Assembly: GCA_035493475.1 (NCBI GenBank)
Contig: DATJIF010000175.1
Span: forward strand, 101,785 to 165,784
Direction of reading: 5' to 3'
DNA: 64,000 bases
Source: Actinospica sp035493475
GTDB taxonomy: Bacteria; Actinomycetota; Actinomycetes; Streptomycetales; Catenulisporaceae
Shown: in pieces, positions 46,692 through 55,186 of the stretch
How positions within the stretch are numbered: position 1 is the stretch's first letter
Layout: each line of letters opens with the position of its first letter
Position numbers and translations under genes: made by a program
The notes under the pieces: generated by a model
Seen by the model: the letters and a program-made list of their open reading frames with translations, nothing else
Database searches by the model: none
Told to the model about the DNA's origin: nothing

Positions 46692-46925
46692 CGTCGCGTC
46701 GCAGCATCATGGCACAGCTCCGGGCTCGGACGTTCATTCGATCAGAATCGATCGTATGCGAAGGTTATAGATCAGGTCTAGCCAGGGCCGCTCAGGTTGC
46801 AAATAAGTAACGGGGCCTTGTGCGGCAGTTTTGCGTCCGCTTCACTGCGTGGCACCGGGTAATCGAACGAAAGCGAACACAAACGATCGTTCGTAACGGA
46901 TCCGACGACAGAGGCGAGGGAGCCC
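46692..46925. promoter_or_regulatory. Divergent control region of hydroxyacid-dehydrogenase operon
   Basis: 234 bases without a gene between the repressor and the 46926 gene. It holds repeated CGAACGAAAGCGAACA-like hexamers (46864-46880) and the palindrome AACGATCGTT (46882-46891), typical of DeoR-type operators. Another imperfect dyad, TAGATCAGGTCTA, lies near 46768-46780. GGCGAGGGAG just before 46926 is the ribosome site. Confidence 0.5.
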
Positions 46926-47939
46926 ATGCACCGTCCGCAGGCACTGCTCGTGATGCGGCGCGGCACGTTCCGGATCCAGTTCGGATCCGAGGAGTTGCGG
47001 CGGCTGCGGGCGGCGGCGGAGCTCGGCGAACCCGTGTGGTCCGAGGACATCGACGCGCCGGAGACCCGGGCCCGGCTGGCCGAGACCGAGGTACTGCTGA
47101 CCTCCTGGGGCACGCCGCCGCTCACGGCCGAGCGGCTGGACGCGGCGCCGCGGCTGCGGGCCGTGTTCCACTGCGCGGGCAGCGTCCGGCCGATCGTCTC
47201 GGAAGCCTTGTGGAAGCGGGGAATCCTGGTCACCAGCGCCGCCGAGGCGAACGCGACGCCGGTGGCCGAGTACACGCTCGCCGCGATCGTCTTCGCGGGC
47301 AAGAAGGCGCACGTGCTCGCGGCCGAGTCGCGCCGGGAACCGCTCAACTGGCACGCCGTGGGCGACCGCGAGGACCTGTCCAACTACGGCCGGGTGATCG
47401 GCATCGTCGGCTTCTCCCGCACCGGCCGCGCCGTGATCGACCGGGTGCGGCGGCTGCTCGACACCGGCGACATCCTGGTCAGCGACCCGTTCGCCGATCC
47501 GGTCGCGGTCGCCGCGGCGGGCGCCCGGCTGGTCGGCCTGGACGAATTGCTCGGCCGCGCGGAGATCCTCTCCCTGCACCTGCCCGAACTGCCCGAGACC
47601 CGCCACGCGATCGGCGCGCGCGAACTCGCCCTGCTGCCGGACGGCGCGACCGTGATCAACACCGCTCGCGGCTCGGTGCTCGACACGGCGGCGCTGGAAC
47701 GCGAGTGCGCTTCCGGTCGGCTGCACGCGATCCTCGACGTCACCGACCCGGACCCGCTGCCGGCCGGTTCGGCGCTCGCCGCGCTGCCGAACGTGATGAT
47801 CACCCCGCACATCGCCGGATCGCTGGGCACTGAGACCCGCCGGATGAGCGCTCAGGCACTGTCAGAGCTCGAACGCTACGTGCAGGGCGAGCCGCCGTTG
47901 AGCCAGGTCACCCGCAAGGTCCTGGAGGTCAGCGCATGA
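46926..47939 (+). CDS. D-2-hydroxyacid dehydrogenase family protein
   Basis: 337 residues. NAD site RVIGIVGFSRTGRAVIDRV, catalytic Arg in TVINTARGSVLD, and His in MITPHIAGS. The usual catalytic-triad Glu segment (DVTxxEPLP) reads ILDVTDPDPLPAG, so Glu appears replaced by Asp. It would oxidise or reduce a 2-hydroxy/oxo acid derived from the imported sugar. The stop overlaps the DUF2264 start (ATGA), a pairing that recurs in actinomycete sugar loci. Confidence 0.88.
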   Translation: MHRPQALLVMRRGTFRIQFGSEELRRLRAAAELGEPVWSEDIDAPETRARLAETEVLLTSWGTPPLTAERLDAAPRLRAVFHCAGSVRPIVSEALWKRGILVTSAAEANATPVAEYTLAAIVFAGKKAHVLAAESRREPLNWHAVGDREDLSNYGRVIGIVGFSRTGRAVIDRVRRLLDTGDILVSDPFADPVAVAAAGARLVGLDELLGRAEILSLHLPELPETRHAIGARELALLPDGATVINTARGSVLDTAALERECASGRLHAILDVTDPDPLPAGSALAALPNVMITPHIAGSLGTETRRMSAQALSELERYVQGEPPLSQVTRKVLEVSA

Positions 47940-49885
47940 GCGGCGCTATATCCCCGTACACCGGCTGGACGCGCTCCGACTGGACGGCTCTGGCCGACCG
48001 GATGCTGCTCGCCGCCCGGAAGCACGCCTCGCCGTCGCACGCGCTGATCACCCCGCCCGGCGCTCCCGGCGGCTACGGCACCCGCGTGGACGGCCTCGAA
48101 GGCTTCGCCCGCACCTTCCTGCTCGCCGGATTCCGGCTGGCGGGCGAGGGCGGCCGTGATCCGCTAGGTCTGCTTCCCCGATACGCCGAGGGACTGGCCG
48201 CCGGCACCGACCCCGGCTCGCCCGAGCGCTGGGTGACGCCGAGCGAGCACGGCCAGGCCAAGGTCGAGGCGGCGGCGATCGCGCTGATCCTCGACCTGAC
48301 CAGGCCGTGGCTCTGGGACCGGCTCGACCCGGCCGTGCAGGAACGCGTCGTCGCCTACCTCGCGCAGGTCGTCGGAGACCACGAATATCCGAGGACGAAC
48401 TGGGTCTGGTTCCGGATCGTCGTCGAGCAGTTCCTCGCCTCGGTCTCAGGGCCCTGGTCCCTCGAGGACATGCAGTCGGATCTCGCGGTGCACGAGTCCT
48501 TCGTCCGGGAGAACGGCTGGTACAGCGACGGCGAGGAGCGCAGCTACGACCATTACTGCGGCTGGGCCCTGCACGTGTACCCGATCCTGTGGAGCCGGAT
48601 GGCCGGGGCGAGTGATCTCGCCGCGCCGCTGCTGCGCGGATACACGGAGCGCCTCGACCGGTTCCTGCTCGACGCGGTCCGACTGATCGGCGCGGACGGC
48701 TCGCCGCTGATCCAGGGCCGCAGCCTCGTCTACCGGTTCGCCGCGGCAGCCCCCTTCTGGATCGGCGCGATGACCGGGACCAGCGCGGTGGACCCCGGAC
48801 TGCTGCGCCGCGCGGCCAGCGGCGTCGTCAAGCACTTCACCGACCACGGCGTTCCGGACGACGACGGCCTGCTCACCCTGGGCTGGCACCGGCCGTGGCG
48901 GCGCATGGCCCAGCGCTATTCCGGACCGGGCTCGCCGTACTGGGCGGCGAAGGGCATGCTCGGCCTCGCGCTGCCGGAAGACCACCCGGTATGGACGAGC
49001 ACTGAGCAGCCGCTGCCGGTCGAGACGGCGGATCAGCTCGCCGTGGTCGCCGCTCCGGGTTGGGTGCTCAGTTCCACTCAGGCGGACGGCGTCGTCCGCG
49101 TCTACAACCACGGCACGGACCACGCCCGGCCCGGCGATCGGATCGGCGACTCACCGCTCTATGCCCGCCTCGGCTACTCCACCGCGACCAGCCCGCAGCT
49201 CGACACGGACGGCTGGGACGCCCCGCTGGACCAGTCCGTCGTCCTGCTTGACGCGGCGGGACGCGCCACGCACCGGACCGGCTTCCGAACGATCGACGTG
49301 CGCGAGGAAGACGGCGTCGGGGTCCTCGCGTCGCAGGCGCGCTGCCACTGGATCGACCCCGACCGCACCGCGCCCGACCACGGCTCCGGCCGCCCCGGCA
49401 CGGCGCTCGACGCGGGGCTCGTCACGACGGTCTCGATCGTGCGCGGTCCGTGGGAGGTGCGCTGCGTGCGCGTCGAGCCCGCGGACGCACCGGGCTGGAA
49501 CGACGTCGTCGCGCTACGGATCGGCGGCTGGCCCGTCTCCGCCGCCGAACCGCCATCAGAGGACGTCGACGCACTCAGCGCACGCGTCCACGGTCCGCTC
49601 ACGTCGGCCATCGTCGCGCTCGGCGAATCAGACAGCGGATTCACGTCCGCAGGCGTCCACCGCGCGGAAGACGCCACGCCGCTCGGTCCGCACACGGCCA
49701 CGCCCTGGCTGCAAGCCGATCCGCACCAGCAGCCCAGAACCTGGCTGATCGCCGCGATCTCACTCGGCGGCGATCGAACCCCGCCGCACGTCGCGGTCAC
49801 CGAATCGCAGTCCACGACGACCTTCGCGGTCGCCTGGCCGGACGGTGCCCGCACCGAACACTCCGCCCCACTCCCGTCCGTGTAG
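47936..49885 (+). CDS. DUF2264 family protein
   Basis: 649 residues. N-terminal alpha-toroid part carries the DUF2264 pattern: YGTRVDGLEGFARTFLLAGFRLAG, VERV-like helices, YPRTNWVWFRIVVEQFLASV, and NGWYSDGEERSYDHYCGWALHVYPI; the C-terminal third is beta-rich. DUF2264 proteins occur in polysaccharide-use loci, and some relatives are classed as glycoside hydrolases acting on uronic-acid ends. No signal peptide, so a cytoplasmic role on imported oligosaccharides is likely. Substrate not known. Confidence 0.85.
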   Translation: MSGAISPYTGWTRSDWTALADRMLLAARKHASPSHALITPPGAPGGYGTRVDGLEGFARTFLLAGFRLAGEGGRDPLGLLPRYAEGLAAGTDPGSPERWVTPSEHGQAKVEAAAIALILDLTRPWLWDRLDPAVQERVVAYLAQVVGDHEYPRTNWVWFRIVVEQFLASVSGPWSLEDMQSDLAVHESFVRENGWYSDGEERSYDHYCGWALHVYPILWSRMAGASDLAAPLLRGYTERLDRFLLDAVRLIGADGSPLIQGRSLVYRFAAAAPFWIGAMTGTSAVDPGLLRRAASGVVKHFTDHGVPDDDGLLTLGWHRPWRRMAQRYSGPGSPYWAAKGMLGLALPEDHPVWTSTEQPLPVETADQLAVVAAPGWVLSSTQADGVVRVYNHGTDHARPGDRIGDSPLYARLGYSTATSPQLDTDGWDAPLDQSVVLLDAAGRATHRTGFRTIDVREEDGVGVLASQARCHWIDPDRTAPDHGSGRPGTALDAGLVTTVSIVRGPWEVRCVRVEPADAPGWNDVVALRIGGWPVSAAEPPSEDVDALSARVHGPLTSAIVALGESDSGFTSAGVHRAEDATPLGPHTATPWLQADPHQQPRTWLIAAISLGGDRTPPHVAVTESQSTTTFAVAWPDGARTEHSAPLPSV

Positions 49886-49897
49886 GAAGGAAAACCT

Positions 49898-51178
49898 GTG
49901 CACAGAAGGAAGTTCCTCCAGCTCGCCGCCGCCACCGCGGCGACGGCCCCGCTGGCCGCAGCGTGCAGTGCGAATTCGTCTTCATCGGGTTCATCCGGCG
50001 GGAACGGACCCGTGCAGCTGTCCGTGAGCGTCTGGAGCATGGCGACGACGCCCGAGTTCAAGGCACTGTTCGACGCCTTCGAGAAGGCCAACCCGAACAT
50101 CACCATCAAACCGGTCGACATCCTCGCCGCCGACTACAGCACCAAGGTGAAGGTGATGCTCTCCGGCGGCGACTCCACCGACATCATCACCATGAAGAAC
50201 ACCACCGACTACGGCCAGTTCGCCTCGCGCGGGCAGCTCCACGACATCAGTTCGCTGGCGGCGACGAGCACCGCCGCGTCGCTACAGGGCCTGTCCGCGT
50301 TCAAGCAGAACGGGAACGCCTATTACGCGCTGCCCTACCGGCAGGACTTCTGGGTGCTGTTCTACAACAAGAAGATCTTCGACGCGGCCGGCAAGCCCTA
50401 CCCGACGAACCTCACCTGGGACCAGTACGCGCAGCTGGCCGAGTCGCTCACCAGCGGCTCCGGATCGAGCAAGGTCTACGGCACGTACCACCACACGTGG
50501 CGCTCCGTGGTCCAGGCGATCTCGGCCGCGCAGACCGGCGGCAACCTGATCGGCGGGCACTACGAGTTCTTCACCAACCAGTACAACACCGCGCTGGCGA
50601 TCCAGGCCGCGGGCGCCACGCTCGACTTCGGCACCGCGAGCACGCAGCAGACCTCGTACCAGTCGATGCTGGAGACCGGGAAGGCCGCGATGCTGCCGAT
50701 GGGCACCTGGCTGGCCGGCACGCTGCTCGCCGACAAGGCCGCCGGGAAGACGAACATCGACTGGAGCATCGCGCCGATGCCGCAGGTGGCCGGTGCCAGC
50801 GGGATCACCACGTTCGGCTCGCCCACCGCCTTCGCCGTCAACAAGCGCTCCCGGAACGTGGACGCGGCCGAGAAGTTCATCTCCTTCGCCACCGGACCGC
50901 AGGGCGCGAAGATCGTCGCCGGCATCGGCATCGTGCCAGCGCTGCTGAACGACGACACCAGGAAGATCTACTTCGGCCTGACCGGGATGCCCGCGGACTC
51001 CGGCTTCAAGAAGGCCTTCGCGCCGGACAAGGTCAACCTCGAGATGCCGGTCAGTCCGCAGAGCTCGCAGATCGACACGATCCTGACCCAGGAGCACTCG
51101 ATCGTGATGACCAAGCAGAAGTCGGTCTCCGCGGGCATCGCGGAGATGGACTCCCGCGTGCAGAACGAAGTCGAATGA
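49898..51178 (+). CDS. Sugar-binding lipoprotein of second CUT1 ABC importer
   Basis: 426 residues. Tat/lipoprotein-type signal HRRKFLQLAAATAATAPLAAAC with lipobox Cys at about 23, then a Ser-rich linker. Family-1 solute-binding fold: LFDAFEKANPNITIKPVDI, DSTDIITMKNTTDYGQFA, YALPYRQDFWVLFYNKKIFD. GTG start after GGAAGGAAA. A strong stem-loop separates it from the two permease genes. Confidence 0.93.
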   Translation: MHRRKFLQLAAATAATAPLAAACSANSSSSGSSGGNGPVQLSVSVWSMATTPEFKALFDAFEKANPNITIKPVDILAADYSTKVKVMLSGGDSTDIITMKNTTDYGQFASRGQLHDISSLAATSTAASLQGLSAFKQNGNAYYALPYRQDFWVLFYNKKIFDAAGKPYPTNLTWDQYAQLAESLTSGSGSSKVYGTYHHTWRSVVQAISAAQTGGNLIGGHYEFFTNQYNTALAIQAAGATLDFGTASTQQTSYQSMLETGKAAMLPMGTWLAGTLLADKAAGKTNIDWSIAPMPQVAGASGITTFGSPTAFAVNKRSRNVDAAEKFISFATGPQGAKIVAGIGIVPALLNDDTRKIYFGLTGMPADSGFKKAFAPDKVNLEMPVSPQSSQIDTILTQEHSIVMTKQKSVSAGIAEMDSRVQNEVE

Positions 51179-51185
51179 CCACGGC

Positions 51186-51215
51186 GGGCCGGTGCGCGAC
51201 GCTGCGCACCGGCCC
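51186..51215 (+). promoter_or_regulatory. Intercistronic 12-bp stem-loop after binding-protein gene
   Basis: GGGCCGGTGCGC (51186-51197) and GCGCACCGGCCC (51204-51215) pair perfectly around GACGCT. It lies between the binding-protein stop (51178) and the first permease (51228). Such hairpins stabilise upstream mRNA or attenuate readthrough, giving more binding protein than permease. Confidence 0.7.
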
Positions 51216-51227
51216 GGAAGGAAGACG

Positions 51228-52169
51228 ATGACCGACCTGATCGCCGCGTCCGCTGAGAAAGCGCCGCCGGCCACCGCCCGGCCAAGGCCGCGAAGGCGCG
51301 GCCCGGGGTGGCGCAACACCCTGATCGGCTGGAGCTTCATCCTGCCGAACCTGATCGGCTTCGTCGCGCTCACCCTCGTTCCGGTGGTCGCGGCGTTCGC
51401 CCTGTCCTTCGCGTCCTGGGACGGCTTCAACCCGCCGAAGTGGGTGGGCCTGAAGAACTTCCGCAGGCTGTTCAAGGACGACGCCACGATGACGGCGCTG
51501 CGCAACACGGTCTACTACGCGTGCGGCCACGTCCCGCTGACCATGCTCGCCGCGCTCGGCCTCGCGCTGCTGCTGAACCGCAAGATGCGCGGCATGGCGT
51601 TCTTCCGCGCCGTCGCGTTCTTCCCGTACATCACGTCGATGGTCGCGGTCGCGATCGTCTGGAACATGCTCTTCAATCCGCAGTACGGGCCGGTCGACCA
51701 GTTCCTGCACTGGTTCGGCGTGGCGAACGGCCCCGGCTGGACCACGACCACCGGTTGGGCGATGCCCGCGGTGATCGTCACCAGCGTGTGGCGGGACATG
51801 GGCTACTACATGATCCTGTTCCTGGCCGGGCTGCAGGCGATCCCGCCGGAGCTCTACGAGGCCGCGCAGGTGGACGGCGCCAGCGCCTGGCAGCGGTTCC
51901 GCGCCGTCACCCTCCCCGGCCTGCGGCCCACCACGTTCCTCGTGCTGATCCTGCTGACCGTGCAGAGCTTCAAGGTCTTCGACCTGATCTTCGTGATGAC
52001 CGGCGGCGGCCCGGGCACGGCCACGCTCGTGCTCTCCCAGCAGATCTACCAGACCGGCATCGTGGACGGCGAGTACGGCTACGCCTCGGCGATCTCCGTC
52101 CTGCTCTTCCTGCTGGTGCTGGTCCTGACGCTGACGCAGTTCTGGTTCAACCGCCGTAGGGAGCGCTGA
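51228..52169 (+). CDS. Carbohydrate ABC transporter permease (MalF type)
   Basis: 313 residues, six helices after a basic N-terminus. EAA loop YEAAQVDGASAWQRFRAVTLPGLRP and the TGGGPGTATLVLSQQIYQ motif mark a CUT1 MalF-type subunit. ATG 51228 has GGAAGGAAG upstream. Stop and next start overlap as TGATG. Confidence 0.93.
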   Translation: MTDLIAASAEKAPPATARPRPRRRGPGWRNTLIGWSFILPNLIGFVALTLVPVVAAFALSFASWDGFNPPKWVGLKNFRRLFKDDATMTALRNTVYYACGHVPLTMLAALGLALLLNRKMRGMAFFRAVAFFPYITSMVAVAIVWNMLFNPQYGPVDQFLHWFGVANGPGWTTTTGWAMPAVIVTSVWRDMGYYMILFLAGLQAIPPELYEAAQVDGASAWQRFRAVTLPGLRPTTFLVLILLTVQSFKVFDLIFVMTGGGPGTATLVLSQQIYQTGIVDGEYGYASAISVLLFLLVLVLTLTQFWFNRRRER

Positions 52170-53047
52170 TGACCGCCACCGTCCTCGACCGTCCGCCGGG
52201 CCGGGCACAGCGGAAGCCGGGCGCCACCCGCCGCAGGGTCGGCCGCGTGCTGCTCTACACCGTCCTGATCCTGGCCGCGGCCGCGATCCTGCTGCCGTTC
52301 GCGTGGATGCTCAGCGCGTCCCTCAAGCGCGACAACGACGTGTTCACCGTGCCGACCCAATGGATCCCGCACGACATCCAGTGGGGCAACTTCACGCGCA
52401 TCTGGACCGACATCCCGATGACCACGTACCTGCGGAACACGGTGTTCCTCAGTACCGTGATCACGCTGCTGCAACTGCTGACCGGCAGCTTCGCAGCGTA
52501 CGGATTCGCCAAGGTGAAGTGGCGCGGCCGGGACGCGCTGTTCGTGCTCTACGTGGCCACGATCGCGTTGCCCTGGCAGGCGTACATGATCCCGCAGTAC
52601 ATCATGATGGTCAAAGCAGGGCTCACCGACACCTTCCTCTCGCTGATCCTGCTGCAGGCGTTCGGGGCGTTCGGCGTCTTCCTGATGCGCCAGTACTACA
52701 TGACGATCCCCGACGAGCTGTGCGAGGCCGCGCGCATCGACGGCCTGAGCGAGTACCGGATCTGGGCCCAGATCATCCTGCCGCTGTCCAAGCCCGCGCT
52801 GGCCAGCCTCGCCCTGCTGACGTTCGTGAACACCTGGAACGACTACATGGGCCCGTTCATCTACCTCACCGACAACGACCACTGGACCATCCAGCTGGGC
52901 CTGCAGTCGTTCATCGGCGAGTACAGCTCGGACTACGCGATGATGATGACCGGCTCCGTGCTCTCCGTGCTGCCGATCCTGGTGATCTTCCTGTTCGGGC
53001 AGCGCTACTTCATCCGCGGCATCGCCACCTCCGGGATGAAGGGGTGA
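52169..53047 (+). CDS. Carbohydrate ABC transporter permease (MalG type)
   Basis: 292 residues, six helices; EAA loop CEAARIDGLSEYRIWAQIILPLSKPAL. It pairs with the permease at 51228. No ATP-binding subunit is encoded here. Its stop overlaps the DUF624 gene start (GTGA). Confidence 0.93.
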   Translation: MTATVLDRPPGRAQRKPGATRRRVGRVLLYTVLILAAAAILLPFAWMLSASLKRDNDVFTVPTQWIPHDIQWGNFTRIWTDIPMTTYLRNTVFLSTVITLLQLLTGSFAAYGFAKVKWRGRDALFVLYVATIALPWQAYMIPQYIMMVKAGLTDTFLSLILLQAFGAFGVFLMRQYYMTIPDELCEAARIDGLSEYRIWAQIILPLSKPALASLALLTFVNTWNDYMGPFIYLTDNDHWTIQLGLQSFIGEYSSDYAMMMTGSVLSVLPILVIFLFGQRYFIRGIATSGMKG

Positions 53048-53679
53048 CGGCCGTGTCCTACGAGACAGTGTTCGGCTACGTATACGCCGTTCTCCGCGTC
53101 AACCTCTGCCTGCTCGCCGCCGGATTCCCGCTGGTCCTCGCCCTCGCCTTCACCCGCGCGCCACTCGAGGCCTGGCCGTTCTTCGTGGCGCTCGCGGCGT
53201 TGTGCGGACCGGCCGTCACCGGCGCGTTCGCCGCCTTCGAGGCGATGGCCGAGGACACGGACCGGGTAGGCCGACGGTTCTGGGCGGCCTACCGCGCGGG
53301 CTTCGGACGCTCGCTGGCGATCACGGCCGTCGCGAGCGCGGTCGTGATCGGTCTCGGTGTCGATCTCCAGCTCGCCGCGAACACGCCGTTCAAGCCGCTC
53401 GTCCCGATGCTCGCGGCGCTCATCGCGATGGTCGTCATCGTGACGACGGCCGTCCTCGCGACCGGGCGGCGGCTGCACGGCCCGAGTCTGCTGGCCTGCG
53501 CGTACGTCTCGATTCGCAAGTGGTACCTGAGCCTGGCGGACCTGGCCGTCCTCGGCCTGCTGCTCGCGGCGATCGTCGCGAAGCCCGCGCTCGGACTGGC
53601 AGTGCTGCCGGCGCCCGCGCTCTTCATCGTGTGGGCGAACACCCGCCACATCACCGCACCGCTGACCGAAACCTCGTAG
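53044..53679 (+). CDS. DUF624/YesL-like membrane protein
   Basis: 211 residues from GTG 53044 (GTG 53053 also possible). Helices: VLRVNLCLLAAGFPLVLAL, FFVALAALCGPAVTGAFAAFEAM, then FWAAYRAGFGRSLAITAVASAVV, VPMLAALIAMVVIVTTAVL, LADLAVLGLLLAAIVAKPALG. This is the five-helix pattern of DUF624 (YesL), which is typically encoded beside CUT1 importers for pectic or host glycans. Function unknown. Confidence 0.82.
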   Translation: MTAVSYETVFGYVYAVLRVNLCLLAAGFPLVLALAFTRAPLEAWPFFVALAALCGPAVTGAFAAFEAMAEDTDRVGRRFWAAYRAGFGRSLAITAVASAVVIGLGVDLQLAANTPFKPLVPMLAALIAMVVIVTTAVLATGRRLHGPSLLACAYVSIRKWYLSLADLAVLGLLLAAIVAKPALGLAVLPAPALFIVWANTRHITAPLTETS

Positions 53680-53691
53680 AAAGGAAGACCT

Positions 53692-55161
53692 TTGACACCC
53701 TCTCCCGACAGCGTCGTCCGCAGAGGCCCGAACAAACTGACCAGAGCCCTGATGGCGCTCGTCCTCGCCGCCGCCACGCTCGTCGCCGCCTCCGCCCAGC
53801 ACGCGCAGGCAGCAACCACCACGGCCGGCTTCAAGGGCGTGAACTGGGCCGACCAGCGCGACAACTTCGTCAACGGCGTCCTGTACCCCTCCGGCCTCAG
53901 CTCCACCGACACGTACTCCTCCGCGGAGACCGTCGCCGAACAGGTCGTCGGCCAGCTGGACAGCATCACCGGCGCCAACACCGTCCGGATGCCCATCAAC
54001 GAGCCCACCGTGGCCGACGACTGGAGCGCCTACACGGGCGCGATCGACGGCGCGCTGACCAAGGGCAAGGTGATCCTCGCCTACTGGGCTTGGGAGAACG
54101 GCGAACCGGACAGCGTCAGCGCGTTCGACACCATGTGGGACACGGTGATCGCGAAGTACGGGACCAACGCGAACGTCTACTTCGAGGTCATCAACGAGCC
54201 CTACGCCTACAGCGCCTCGGCGTTGCAGACCTTCTACGTGAACTGGCTCGCGCGCTACCCGAGCGTGCCGGTCGGTCGCGTGATCCTGGACGGCAGCGGC
54301 TACGCCACTGGAGTCTCGACCGTCGGCAGCGACAGCGCCCTGAACGGCACACTGATCGGCGCGCACTACTACACCTTCTTCGTCAGCTCGCCGTACAACG
54401 ACGAGAACCAGTGGGCCAACGGCATCGCGTCCGAGATCGGGAGCTACGCGAGCCGCACCGTCGCCACCGAATGGGGCGCGCCGATGAGCCCCGGATCGAA
54501 GAACGGCGTGTCCTACAACACGATCGACTACAGCATCGAGAGCGGCTCGTACTTCGCCGAGTACGTCCGAGGCGTCAGCAGTGAACTGCGAACCCTCGGC
54601 GTGGGCAGCGTGTACTGGCCGGGCCTGCGCGACGGCGACTGGTACAGCCTGACCAGCAAGACCGGGACCGGATCCTCGATCGCACTCTCGCTCGTCAACA
54701 GCAGTGGTCTGACACGGTTGCAGTACGCCTGGGGCGTGGGCAGCGGCGGCGGGACTTACGTCAACATCAGCAACGACGCCACCGGCCTGTACTTCGACGG
54801 CCTCGGCGCCACCGCGAACGGTTCGGCCACGGGTCAGTACGCAGCCTCCGGGAGCGAGAACCAGCAGTGGATCATCGTGAACGACGGCAACTACGTGCAA
54901 CTTGAGAACCGCGCGACCGGCCTCTACCTCGACGGACTCGGCCTGACCGCGAACGGCTCGATCGTTGGCCAGTACGCGGACACGAACAGCACGAACCAGC
55001 AGTGGACCATCGTCAGCGACGGCAACTACGTGCTCTTCGAGAACCGCGCGACCAGCATGTACATCGACGGTATGGGCCGCACCACCAACGGCTCCGACCT
55101 GGCGCAGTACGCCTACAGCAACAGCACGAACCAGCAGTGGAAGATCTCCGCGGCGGGCTAG
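53692..55161 (+). CDS. Secreted GH5 glycanase with CBM13 (ricin-type) domain
   Basis: 489 residues; TTG start after AAAGGAAG. Signal peptide about 1-40 ending ASAQHAQA. GH5 domain about 42-325: GFKGVNWADQRDNF, VYFEVINEPYAY with the acid/base Glu, and RTVATEWGAPMSP with the nucleophile Glu. The C-terminal 140 residues are a ricin-type lectin with three repeats ending ENQQWIIV, TNQQWTIV and TNQQWKIS. Likely an endo-beta-glycanase; the exact polymer is not shown. Confidence 0.9.
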   Translation: MTPSPDSVVRRGPNKLTRALMALVLAAATLVAASAQHAQAATTTAGFKGVNWADQRDNFVNGVLYPSGLSSTDTYSSAETVAEQVVGQLDSITGANTVRMPINEPTVADDWSAYTGAIDGALTKGKVILAYWAWENGEPDSVSAFDTMWDTVIAKYGTNANVYFEVINEPYAYSASALQTFYVNWLARYPSVPVGRVILDGSGYATGVSTVGSDSALNGTLIGAHYYTFFVSSPYNDENQWANGIASEIGSYASRTVATEWGAPMSPGSKNGVSYNTIDYSIESGSYFAEYVRGVSSELRTLGVGSVYWPGLRDGDWYSLTSKTGTGSSIALSLVNSSGLTRLQYAWGVGSGGGTYVNISNDATGLYFDGLGATANGSATGQYAASGSENQQWIIVNDGNYVQLENRATGLYLDGLGLTANGSIVGQYADTNSTNQQWTIVSDGNYVLFENRATSMYIDGMGRTTNGSDLAQYAYSNSTNQQWKISAAG

Positions 55162-55186
55162 CGCCGCAGTTTGGAGCACACAGCGC

